NCBI GenBank assembly: GCA_031264875.1
Contig: JAISDK010000114.1
Coordinates: 1-6,273, forward strand
Reading direction: 5' to 3'
Length of the DNA: 6,273 bases
From: Prevotellaceae bacterium
GTDB taxonomy: Bacteria; Bacteroidota; Bacteroidia; Bacteroidales; UBA932
Translations under genes and position numbers: made by a program
Notes under the pieces: model-generated
What the model was told of the DNA's origin: nothing
The model's input: the letters and a program-made list of their open reading frames with translations, nothing else
Database searches by the model: none
In this document: piece after piece, positions 1 to 6,240 of the stretch
Layout of the letters: each line of letters begins with the position of its first letter
How positions within the stretch are numbered: position 1 is the stretch's first letter

Positions 1-1
1 T

Positions 2-1834
2 ATAGGGAACGGTTTTGCACGAGCCCTTGAAGATTCCGTGCAGTTGAGTGAGATTATTGTAACAGGTTCACGTACGGAGACAAATATACGGAATTTACCC
101 ATGAGCGTAACCATTGTCAGCAACAAAACAATTGAAAACCGGTTTGAACAGTCACTGTTACCCATTATTGCCGAAGAAGTTCCGGGATTGTTTATCACCG
201 GACGTGGCATTATGGGCTACGGAGTATCCAATGGTTCTGCCGGAGGAATGAAAATCAGAGGAGTAGGAGGAAGTCCGACTACTGGAGTATTGCTGTTGAT
301 TGACGGGCATCCTCAATATATGGGACTTATGGGACATCCTTTGCCCGATGCGTACCAGTCGATGATGGCTGAGCGTGTAGAAGTTGTACGCGGTCCCGCG
401 TCAGCGCTTTACGGGTCAAATGCTTTGGGAGGCGTTGTCAATATTATTACTAAAAAACAGATGGAAGACGGAATTAAAACGAATTTCAGAGCAATGTACG
501 GTTCGTATAATACTGTTTCTTCGGAGATTAATAATCATGTTCGTTCGGGAAAATTCAGCAGTTATCTGTCGGTTGGCTACAATCACAGCGATGGCATCCG
601 TGAAAATATGGAATTTAACCAGTACAGCGCTTACGGAAAACTCGGATATGATTTTACGGCAAACTGGAAGGCATTTGTGGACTTGAGTCTGACAAATTTC
701 GATGCCTCAAATCCTGGACCAGTTAATAAACCGGTAATAGACAATGACGCGGACGTTACACGTGGAGTGACTTCGTTTTCGATTGAAAACAAGTACGATA
801 AAACATCCGGAGCATTTAAGTTCTTCTACAACTTCGGAGCGCACAGAATCAACGACGGATACGAATCGAATAGCAATCCCCGCGATAATCTTTTCCACTC
901 AACCGATAACATGTTTGGCATATTGCTGTATCAGACGTTTAACTTTTTTACAGGAAACAGTATTACTGCGGGATTCGATTTACAGCGTTTCAGCGGTCAT
1001 GCATGGTACAGCTATTTCGACAACAGACCAAATCAGGATATCCCGCAAACACCAATAGGAATTAACGATGTTGCCGGATATCTCAATATCGAACAGGTGA
1101 TATTTCCAAAACTGCTGGTAAATGCAGGAATAAGAATTGATAATAACAGCAGGACAGGTACGGAATGGATTCCGCAGGTGGGACTTAGTTTTCCGATGTC
1201 CGATGCAACAGTGTTGAAAGCCATAGTGAGCAAAGGATTCAGGAATCCCACTATCAGAGAGATGTACATGTTTCCTCCTCAAAACCCCGACTTGAAACCG
1301 GAACGGCTGATGAATTATGAATTATCGTTTTCGCAGAAATTATTTGATTATAAGTTGGGTTTTGATATTAATCTTTTTTATATCAAGGGTGATAATTCCA
1401 TACAAACGAGAGAACCCGGTGGAGTTCCGTATATCAATACCGGTGAAATCGAAAATTATGGCTTTGAACTTGCATCTTATTACAGAATAACTCCAAATTT
1501 TAGATTATCGGCAAATTACAGCTGGTTAAATATGGAATACAAGATAGAAGCTGCTCCGGAACACAAACTGTATGCAGGTTTCGACTATTCGATATCGAAA
1601 TGGAAATTCGCATCAGGCATTCAGTACATTGGAAATCTTTACACTTCTGTAGCTGCGGCAAATACGGTTAAAGATTCGTTTACCTTATGGAATGTAAGAA
1701 TAGCCTATAACATCTGTAAACCTTTGGAATTGTTTGTGAGAGGAGAAAATCTGCTGTCACAGAAATATGAAATCAACATGGGATATCCAATGCCGGAAGC
1801 GACGGTATTTGGAGGTGTAAATTTAAGATTTTAA
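2..1834 (+). CDS. TonB-dependent outer-membrane receptor, 5' end cut by the window
   Basis: This is an outer-membrane active transporter that would import a scarce ligand using energy from TonB-ExbBD. The reading frame is open to the left edge, so the true start lies upstream. The first visible residues (GFARA, then LEDS) look like the end of a signal peptide with an A-x-A cleavage site. Numbering from the Val codon at 38, a TonB-box-like stretch (SEIIVTGSR) is at residues 4-12. The plug domain spans about 17-138 and ends in the family signature RVEVVRGPASALYGSNALGG (113-132), followed by VVNIIT. The rest is a beta-barrel rich in alternating aromatic strands, ending in NLRF with the terminal Phe typical of barrels. 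About 610 residues are visible, the size of compact receptors of the BtuB/CirA type rather than SusC. No carboxypeptidase-like N-terminal domain is visible, though one could lie upstream. The ligand cannot be read from the sequence. The next gene starts 30 bases downstream, suggesting an operon. Confidence 0.95.
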   Translation: MGNGFARALEDSVQLSEIIVTGSRTETNIRNLPMSVTIVSNKTIENRFEQSLLPIIAEEVPGLFITGRGIMGYGVSNGSAGGMKIRGVGGSPTTGVLLLIDGHPQYMGLMGHPLPDAYQSMMAERVEVVRGPASALYGSNALGGVVNIITKKQMEDGIKTNFRAMYGSYNTVSSEINNHVRSGKFSSYLSVGYNHSDGIRENMEFNQYSAYGKLGYDFTANWKAFVDLSLTNFDASNPGPVNKPVIDNDADVTRGVTSFSIENKYDKTSGAFKFFYNFGAHRINDGYESNSNPRDNLFHSTDNMFGILLYQTFNFFTGNSITAGFDLQRFSGHAWYSYFDNRPNQDIPQTPIGINDVAGYLNIEQVIFPKLLVNAGIRIDNNSRTGTEWIPQVGLSFPMSDATVLKAIVSKGFRNPTIREMYMFPPQNPDLKPERLMNYELSFSQKLFDYKLGFDINLFYIKGDNSIQTREPGGVPYINTGEIENYGFELASYYRITPNFRLSANYSWLNMEYKIEAAPEHKLYAGFDYSISKWKFASGIQYIGNLYTSVAAANTVKDSFTLWNVRIAYNICKPLELFVRGENLLSQKYEINMGYPMPEATVFGGVNLRF

Positions 1835-1864
1835 AATGATTATCAACAAAATAAACAGTTTATT

Positions 1865-2794
1865 ATGAACAGAAAGCAATTTTTGAGGACAATAGCTCTT
1901 GCAGGTGCAGCTATTACGTTTAAATCGAAAGACGGAATGGATTTAATGGCTCAGGCGCCAGACGGTAAGCCTGTTGATATGGTTGCTGTTATGGGTGGCG
2001 AACCGGACGAGATGTTCAAACAGGCAATCGAGGAATTGGGAGGTATCTCCAAGTTCATCAAAAAAGGATGGAAAGTGGTTGTAAAACCGAATATTGGCTG
2101 GGACAAGTCGCCGGAACTTGCAGGAAATACCAATCCAAAGTTAATTGGCGAAATAGTACGTCAATGTCTTCAGGCGGGAGCAAAGGAAGTGACTGTATTC
2201 GACCATACTTGCGACGACTGGATAAAATGCTACAAAAACAGCGGTATCGAAGCGGCAGCTAAAGCGGCAGGCGCAAAGGTAGTGCCGGCTCATGAAGAAT
2301 CGTACTACAGAGAAATTCAGCTTCCGGAGGCTAAAAAGTTGAAAACAGTCAAGATACACGAAGCTATACTGAATTGCGATGCGTGGATAAACGTACCGGT
2401 ACTCAAACATCACAGTGGAGCAAACCTGTCCATTTCCATGAAAAATTATATGGGAATTGTTTGGGACAGACGTATATTTCACAGTTCCGACCTTCAACAG
2501 TGTATCGCCGATATTTGTACAATGGAGAAAAAGCCGGCGTTGAATATCGTTGATGCTTACCGCACAATGAAATCAAACGGTCCTCAGGGGCGTTCGACTG
2601 CCGATGTGGTTGATACCAAAGGTCTTTTTGTCTCTAAAGATATTGTTGCAGTAGATACTGCCGCTGCAAAATTTTTCGGACAAATCAGGAAAATGCCTCT
2701 CGAACATGTGGGGCATCTTGCCAACGGACAAGCGCTTGGAATAGGAACGATGGATTTGGATAAATTGAATATCAAAAGAATAAAAGTGGGATAA
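1865..2794 (+). CDS. DUF362 family protein with Tat-like N-terminus
   Basis: A 309-residue member of the DUF362 family (Pfam), whose biochemical role is not established; many relatives occur with or are fused to ferredoxins. Family motifs seen: VVVKPNIGW (71-79), FDHTCDD (112-118), INVPVLKHH (175-183) followed by SMKNYMGI (191-198), NIVDAYRTMKSNGPQG (227-242), KDIVAVDTAAAKFFG (258-272) and GIGTMDLDKLNIKRI (292-306). The N-terminus has a basic start, an RKQFLR motif (3-8) and a short Ala-rich hydrophobic stretch (9-19), like a Tat signal with Lys in place of the second Arg. Export to the periplasm is therefore likely but not certain. Its six cysteines (101, 116, 122, 171, 213, 218) form no ferredoxin motif, so it carries no obvious Fe-S cluster of its own; the polyferredoxin encoded 45 bases downstream could serve as its redox partner (inference). 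The ATG at 1865 is chosen because it gives the complete signal-like N-terminus; no Shine-Dalgarno sequence is present, as is usual in Bacteroidota. Confidence 0.93.
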   Translation: MNRKQFLRTIALAGAAITFKSKDGMDLMAQAPDGKPVDMVAVMGGEPDEMFKQAIEELGGISKFIKKGWKVVVKPNIGWDKSPELAGNTNPKLIGEIVRQCLQAGAKEVTVFDHTCDDWIKCYKNSGIEAAAKAAGAKVVPAHEESYYREIQLPEAKKLKTVKIHEAILNCDAWINVPVLKHHSGANLSISMKNYMGIVWDRRIFHSSDLQQCIADICTMEKKPALNIVDAYRTMKSNGPQGRSTADVVDTKGLFVSKDIVAVDTAAAKFFGQIRKMPLEHVGHLANGQALGIGTMDLDKLNIKRIKVG

Positions 2795-2839
2795 AATCAC
2801 GGGTCATAACAATAAAAAACTGTTCAAACCATATTGCAC

Positions 2840-4393
2840 ATGTTGAAAAAAGCAAGAGTAGGTATCTCAATAGTGTTATTTTCACTGATAACATTCTATT
2901 TTCTTGATTTTGCAGGTTTAATATCAGGAAAAGCCGCCAATTTGCTGGCAAGAATCCAGTTGATACCTGCAATTATGGCCTTTGCCGTTATCATATTGAC
3001 AGTATTGACTGTTCTGACACTGCTGTTCGGGCGGGTATATTGTTCGTCAATATGCCCGATGGGTATATTTCAGGACATAATTGCATGGATATCAAAACGG
3101 ACTGCCTCAAAAAAGAAACGCTACAGGTTCAGCAAAGCCCGGAATATTTTGCGTATCTCAATGCTTGTTGCAGCTGTAGCCATATTTTTGAAATTTCCGT
3201 TAATACTTGGTTTTATTGACCCGTACAGCGCTTACGGACGAATAGTTACAAATGTTTTCCGTCCGGTTTACATGGCTGGAAACAATGTGCTGGAAACAGT
3301 ATTTACAAAATTCGGAAATTATACTTTCTACAAAATGGATATATTCATAATGAGTCTGTTCGCTTTTACTGTAGCTGTGCTGACCATGGGAATTATCGGT
3401 TATCTGGCATGGAAACACGGGCGTACATACTGCAATACGATTTGTCCGGCAGGTACTGTTTTGGGTTTTTTGAGTAAGTTTTCGGTTTTCAAAATCAAGA
3501 TAAACAAAAGTAAATGTAACAGCTGCGGAGCATGTGAGATGAAATGCAAGGCTATGTGCATAAACAGCAAACAGAAAACAGTGGACAACAGTCGATGTGT
3601 GGACTGCTTTAATTGCCTGAGCGCTTGCCGGAAAGATGCGCTGAAGTTTTCTACTTCACCTGTTCGTAAGAAAAATACGGCGACTCGAAAGAACAATGCG
3701 AATATCGCTATCGAAAAATCTCCTGTAGATGAGGGAAAGCGACGGTTCTTGACAGCCGGAATAATCGTAGCAGCTGCTCCTGTGGCTGCAATTGGAGACG
3801 AGTTGAGCAGCTTGACCGGCAACGATAAATATATACGGCAGCATCCGATTATGCCTCCCGGTTCGATAAGTCTGGAAAATATGCTGAAACACTGCACGTC
3901 ATGTCATCTGTGTATCAGCAAATGTCCTTCGCGAGTACTGAAGCCTGCGTTTATGGAGTATGGTATTGCCGGAATCATGCAGCCGACAATGTATTTCGAG
4001 AAAGGTTTCTGTAATTTCGACTGCACGATTTGTTCGGAAGTATGTCCCAATGGCGCTATAAAGCAGCTTACCAAAGACGAAAAACACTTGAATCAGGGAG
4101 GATATGTGGTGTTTACTCAGGAGATTTGCATTGTACAAACTGAAGAAACAAATTGCGGCGCATGTTCGGAGCATTGCCCTACACAGGCAGTTACTATGAT
4201 TCCATATAAAGACGGCCTCACGATTCCGAAGATCAATGTCGAAATATGTGTTGGCTGCGGCGGATGCGAATTTATTTGCCCCGTCCGTCCGTTTCGGGCA
4301 ATTCATCTCGAAGGTCATGCAGTACAGGGCAAAGCAAAACCGTTTGAAGAACAGGAAAAAGAGGAGAAAGAAATAGACAGTTTTGGCTTTTAA
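2840..4393 (+). CDS. Membrane polyferredoxin, NapH-like/NapG-like fusion
   Basis: A 517-residue electron-transfer protein. Numbering is from the ATG at 2840, preferred to the TTG two codons earlier. Predicted spans lie at about 7-28, 41-63, 103-125 and 167-190. Two NapH-type CxxxCP motifs sit just after spans 2 and 4 (C68/C72, C198/C202), next to basic loops that place them in the cytoplasm. Two [4Fe-4S] motifs follow (C226, 229, 232, 236; C253, 256, 259, 263). A basic linker then leads to a Tat-like motif, GKRRFLT (299-305), and an Ala-rich fifth span (303-319). Beyond it lies a NapG-like domain with four cluster motifs (C352, 355, 358, 362; C391, 395, 398, 402; C430, 439, 442, 446; C470, 473, 476, 480) and an acidic tail. 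NapH and NapG are normally separate proteins passing electrons from quinol to a periplasmic acceptor; here they are joined. No nap reductase gene is in view, so the acceptor is unknown. The DUF362 protein or the receptor's ligand are candidates by position only. Confidence 0.94.
   Translation: MLKKARVGISIVLFSLITFYFLDFAGLISGKAANLLARIQLIPAIMAFAVIILTVLTVLTLLFGRVYCSSICPMGIFQDIIAWISKRTASKKKRYRFSKARNILRISMLVAAVAIFLKFPLILGFIDPYSAYGRIVTNVFRPVYMAGNNVLETVFTKFGNYTFYKMDIFIMSLFAFTVAVLTMGIIGYLAWKHGRTYCNTICPAGTVLGFLSKFSVFKIKINKSKCNSCGACEMKCKAMCINSKQKTVDNSRCVDCFNCLSACRKDALKFSTSPVRKKNTATRKNNANIAIEKSPVDEGKRRFLTAGIIVAAAPVAAIGDELSSLTGNDKYIRQHPIMPPGSISLENMLKHCTSCHLCISKCPSRVLKPAFMEYGIAGIMQPTMYFEKGFCNFDCTICSEVCPNGAIKQLTKDEKHLNQGGYVVFTQEICIVQTEETNCGACSEHCPTQAVTMIPYKDGLTIPKINVEICVGCGGCEFICPVRPFRAIHLEGHAVQGKAKPFEEQEKEEKEIDSFGF
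3734..3805 (+). other. Internal Tat-like signal/anchor inside the polyferredoxin gene
   Basis: Codons here encode GKRRFLT followed by an Ala-rich, moderately hydrophobic segment (TAGIIVAAAPVAAIGDE). Aligned on Phe-Leu to the Tat consensus S-R-R-x-F-L-K, the pair of key residues is Lys-Arg, with a third Arg in the x position. It separates the cytoplasmic NapH-like half from the NapG-like half, at the place where a free NapG protein would carry its N-terminal Tat signal. The preceding 30 residues are strongly basic, which fits a cytoplasmic location before the span. Use by the Tat machinery is inferred, not shown. Confidence 0.6.
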
Positions 4394-4447
4394 TCACGTG
4401 TGTGAAACATGTTATAGCTTTATGTCCGAATATTGAAAATTTACAAA
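4394..4447 (+). other. Short spacer before radA with two small palindromes
   Basis: This 54-base gap separates the polyferredoxin stop from the preferred radA start. It holds TCAC-gtgt-GTGA (4394-4405), immediately followed by the perfect 8-base palindrome AACATGTT (4406-4413). A weak match to the Bacteroidota -7 promoter element TAnnTTTG is at 4415-4422 (TAGCTTTA, last base wrong), without a TTTG at the expected distance upstream. There is no terminator-like hairpin with a T-run. Read-through from the upstream genes is plausible, and a radA promoter here is not demonstrated. Confidence 0.3.
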
Positions 4448-5812
4448 ATGTCAAAGATAAGGAAGGCATATTTTTGCCAGCAATGCGGTTACGAATCAGC
4501 GAAATGGTTAGGCAAATGTCCTGCGTGTGGAGAGTGGAATTCGTTTGTGGAAGAGACAGTATCCAAATCCTCGTCCGGTCGGGTTACCGAGAGCAGAACC
4601 TCTCCAAAGCCTGTGCTGATAAACGATATAAGCATCGAGGAGCATAAAAGAATAATGCTGTCGAACAACGAGATGAACAGGCTGCTTGGCGGAGGTCTCG
4701 TTGCCGGTTCGATTGCGCTTATAGGAGGAGAACCGGGCATAGGAAAATCGACATTAAGCTTGCAGATCGCTCTAAAGCAGCCTAATCTGCGGACGCTGTA
4801 TGTTTCGGGCGAAGAAAGCGCCAGTCAGATAAAACTCCGTGCCGAACGTCTCGGCGGTGGAAACAGCGGCAACTGTTACATTCTTCCCGAGACTCTGCTG
4901 GAGAACATCCTGCTGCAGGCAAAAGAGATAAACCCCGATTTTGTGGTAATCGATTCGATACAGACGATATACACCGAAAAGCTGGATTCCTCGCCCGGAA
5001 GCGTCTCGCAGATAAGAGAATGTGCAGCCCTGCTTATGCGTTATGCCAAAGAGAGCAACACGCCGGTATTTGTCATTGGACACATCACGAAGGACGGTTC
5101 GATAGCCGGTCCCAAAATACTGGAACACATTGTCGATGTCGTCCTGCAGTTTGAAGGGGACAGCAACTATATCTACAGGCTTTTGAGGTCGATGAAAAAC
5201 CGTTTCGGCTCCACCGACGAGATAGGCATTTTTGAAATGACGGGCAATGGCTTAAGAGAAGTCACCAATCCTTCGGAAGTACTTGTCACCCGTCACGACG
5301 AATCCCTGAGCGGCAGTTCCGTTGCCGCAACAATCGATGGGGCGCGTTCATTTCTTATTGAAACACAGGCGCTGGTAAGTACTGCCGCATACGGAACGCC
5401 ACAGCGTTCGACCACCGGGTTCGATGTGCGGCGTCTGAACATGCTGCTGGCAGTTCTGGAGAAGCGCGCAGGTTTCAGGCTGGCAGTTAAAGACGTGTTT
5501 CTTAACATCGCCGGAGGAATAAAGGTAATTGATCCCGCAATAGACCTTGCCGTAGTATCGTCCATACTGTCGTCCACTGCCGACATTTCCATTCCGCAGG
5601 ACTGGTGCTTTTCGGGAGAAATAGGCCTGTCCGGCGAAATACGTCCCGTAAACAGAATCGTAACAAGAATTTCGGAAGCGGAGAAATTGGGGTTTAAAAA
5701 GATTTTTGTATCCAAATACAATAGAAAGACGCCGGAACTGAGTAAATTCAAGATTGATATTCAATATATCGGCAAAGTTGCTGAACTGACCAAAACAATT
5801 ATGTCCGGCTGA
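4448..5812 (+). CDS. radA: DNA repair protein RadA (Sms), branch-migration ATPase
   Basis: RadA is a cytoplasmic RecA-like, DnaB-like ATPase that helps RecA process recombination intermediates by branch migration, and so acts in repair of broken DNA. All family parts are present in 454 residues, a normal full length. There is an N-terminal C4 zinc finger (C10, C13, C24, C27), a Walker A motif GGEPGIGKST (93-102), a Walker B motif VVIDSIQT (166-173), the RadA-specific KNRFG motif (250-254), and a C-terminal Lon-protease-like domain from about residue 280 that contains EIGLSGEIRPV (391-401). The ATG at 4448 is preferred to the TTG at 4433 because it yields the usual short lead before the zinc finger. 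The gene appears richer in G and C than the three genes before it and looks like a conserved chromosomal gene rather than part of the redox module. It begins 54 bases after the polyferredoxin, so shared transcription is possible. Confidence 0.98.
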   Translation: MSKIRKAYFCQQCGYESAKWLGKCPACGEWNSFVEETVSKSSSGRVTESRTSPKPVLINDISIEEHKRIMLSNNEMNRLLGGGLVAGSIALIGGEPGIGKSTLSLQIALKQPNLRTLYVSGEESASQIKLRAERLGGGNSGNCYILPETLLENILLQAKEINPDFVVIDSIQTIYTEKLDSSPGSVSQIRECAALLMRYAKESNTPVFVIGHITKDGSIAGPKILEHIVDVVLQFEGDSNYIYRLLRSMKNRFGSTDEIGIFEMTGNGLREVTNPSEVLVTRHDESLSGSSVAATIDGARSFLIETQALVSTAAYGTPQRSTTGFDVRRLNMLLAVLEKRAGFRLAVKDVFLNIAGGIKVIDPAIDLAVVSSILSSTADISIPQDWCFSGEIGLSGEIRPVNRIVTRISEAEKLGFKKIFVSKYNRKTPELSKFKIDIQYIGKVAELTKTIMSG

Positions 5813-5835
5813 CAGAAAAACAGTCCGTATTTCCG

Positions 5836-5852
5836 TCGCAATGCCTTTGCGA
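5836..5852 (+). repeat. Hairpin just after radA
   Basis: TCGCAA and TTGCGA form a perfect 6-bp stem around the loop tgcct, starting 24 bases after the radA stop. No T-run follows, so it is at best a weak terminator. It could equally protect the mRNA 3' end. Confidence 0.45.
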
Positions 5853-5910
5853 TTCCAGTCTCTTCGACTAAGAACCACCCACGCCACTCACCATTAATCA
5901 TTAATATATA

Positions 5911-5924
5911 AGCCCTGACGGGCT
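5911..5924. repeat. Palindrome AGCCC-tgac-GGGCT
   Basis: A five-base perfect inverted repeat with a four-base spacer, the first of the GGGC/GCCC type in this region. Unlike most of its neighbours, its arms run GCCC first and GGGC second. Confidence 0.55.
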
Positions 5925-5953
5925 ATTCTTATCACGAACTCAGGTTTACAAAT

Positions 5954-5974
5954 CCGGCGGTTAAAACCAGCCGG
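5954..5974. repeat. Hairpin CCGGC-GGTT-aa-AACC-a-GCCGG
   Basis: A nine-base-pair stem with a single bulged A at 5969 and a very tight centre. It is one of the stronger structures in the region and has a different arm sequence from the GGGC-type palindromes beside it. Confidence 0.6.
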
Positions 5975-5985
5975 CTATATTTTAT

Positions 5986-6003
5986 ATTGGGCTAAAGCCC
6001 AAT
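5986..6003. repeat. Palindrome ATTGGGCT-aa-AGCCCAAT
   Basis: A perfect eight-base inverted repeat with a two-base spacer. It shares the GGGCT/AGCCC core with the palindrome at 6017, whose centre lies about 28 bases further on. Confidence 0.65.
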
Positions 6004-6016
6004 GTCGTCAAGTTAA

Positions 6017-6029
6017 GGGCTGAAAGCCC
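6017..6029. repeat. Palindrome GGGCT-gaa-AGCCC
   Basis: A five-base perfect inverted repeat with a three-base spacer. It has the same core arms as the preceding palindrome, but its flanks do not pair, so it is a shorter or decayed version. Confidence 0.55.
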
Positions 6030-6044
6030 GATAATCAATAGCAT

Positions 6045-6057
6045 AGGGCAACGCCCT
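6045..6057. repeat. Palindrome AGGGC-aac-GCCCT
   Basis: A five-base perfect inverted repeat with a three-base spacer. Its centre is about 28 bases after that of the previous palindrome, continuing a roughly regular spacing. Confidence 0.55.
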
Positions 6058-6061
6058 CGCT

Positions 6062-6085
6062 CGGCGTAGTCTCCAGACAACGTCG
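6062..6085. repeat. Imperfect hairpin around GTCT-cc-AGAC
   Basis: The core is GTCT (6069-6072), cc, AGAC (6075-6078). After one A-A mismatch the arms continue pairing outward, CGGCGT (6062-6067) with ACGTCG (6080-6085), with one G-T pair. In total there are ten pairs counting the G-T, around one internal mismatch and a two-base centre. Confidence 0.45.
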
Positions 6086-6093
6086 TGTTAAAA

Positions 6094-6110
6094 GCAAGGC
6101 TCTGCCTTGC
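6094..6110. repeat. Palindrome GCAAGGC-tct-GCCTTGC
   Basis: A perfect seven-base inverted repeat with a three-base spacer. Its arms recur in the palindrome at 6241-6258, so these two are clearly members of one repeat type. Confidence 0.6.
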
Positions 6111-6126
6111 AAAGCCCAAAATAAAC

Positions 6127-6154
6127 GTAGCGCCGTGGCGCGCCACGTCTCTAC
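6127..6154. repeat. 28-base near-perfect palindrome with GTAG/CTAC ends
   Basis: The centre, CGTGGCGCGCCACG (6134-6147), is a perfect 14-base palindrome. GTAG (6127-6130) pairs with CTAC (6151-6154), and 12 of the 14 symmetric position pairs match overall. An alternative hairpin, GCGCC-gt-GGCGC (6130-6141), overlaps it. It looks like a decayed copy of a dispersed palindrome type whose intact form would end in GTAGAGACG and CGTCTCTAC; that comparison is from general memory. Confidence 0.6.
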
Positions 6155-6240
6155 TATTTCAGGCAGTACGCCTCATGTTAAATGTTTTGTATTCGGCGCT
6201 CATTTTATTTTCTTTATTCTGTTTCTGAATTTTGTATTTT

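Noticed and set aside
622..637. A 16-base identical stretch shared by the receptor (622-637) and polyferredoxin (3223-3238) genes
   Set aside because: Both copies encode YSAYG in frame within normal family contexts. Coincidence of codon choice is enough to explain it, and the flanks do not match.
38..1834. The GTG at 38 as the real start of the receptor gene
   Set aside because: The frame is open to the left edge, and the residues before it look like the end of a signal peptide. Starting at 38 would leave an outer-membrane protein without an export signal.
2834..2842. TTG at 2834 as the start of the polyferredoxin
   Set aside because: An ATG two codons later gives MLKKARVG, a normal basic start before the first membrane span. 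TTG adds only two residues and has no supporting signal.
3899..4318. Long open frames on the minus strand inside the polyferredoxin, radA and receptor genes
   Set aside because: They lie opposite strongly supported coding genes, show no recognisable domains, and are explained as frame shadows.
2840..4393. Calling the gene napH or napG
   Set aside because: It resembles both but is a single fused protein with no nitrate reductase genes nearby, so a nap symbol would claim a pathway that is not shown.
4433..4450. TTG at 4433 as the start of radA
   Set aside because: The ATG at 4448 gives the usual short N-terminus before the zinc finger. The extra five residues have no family support.
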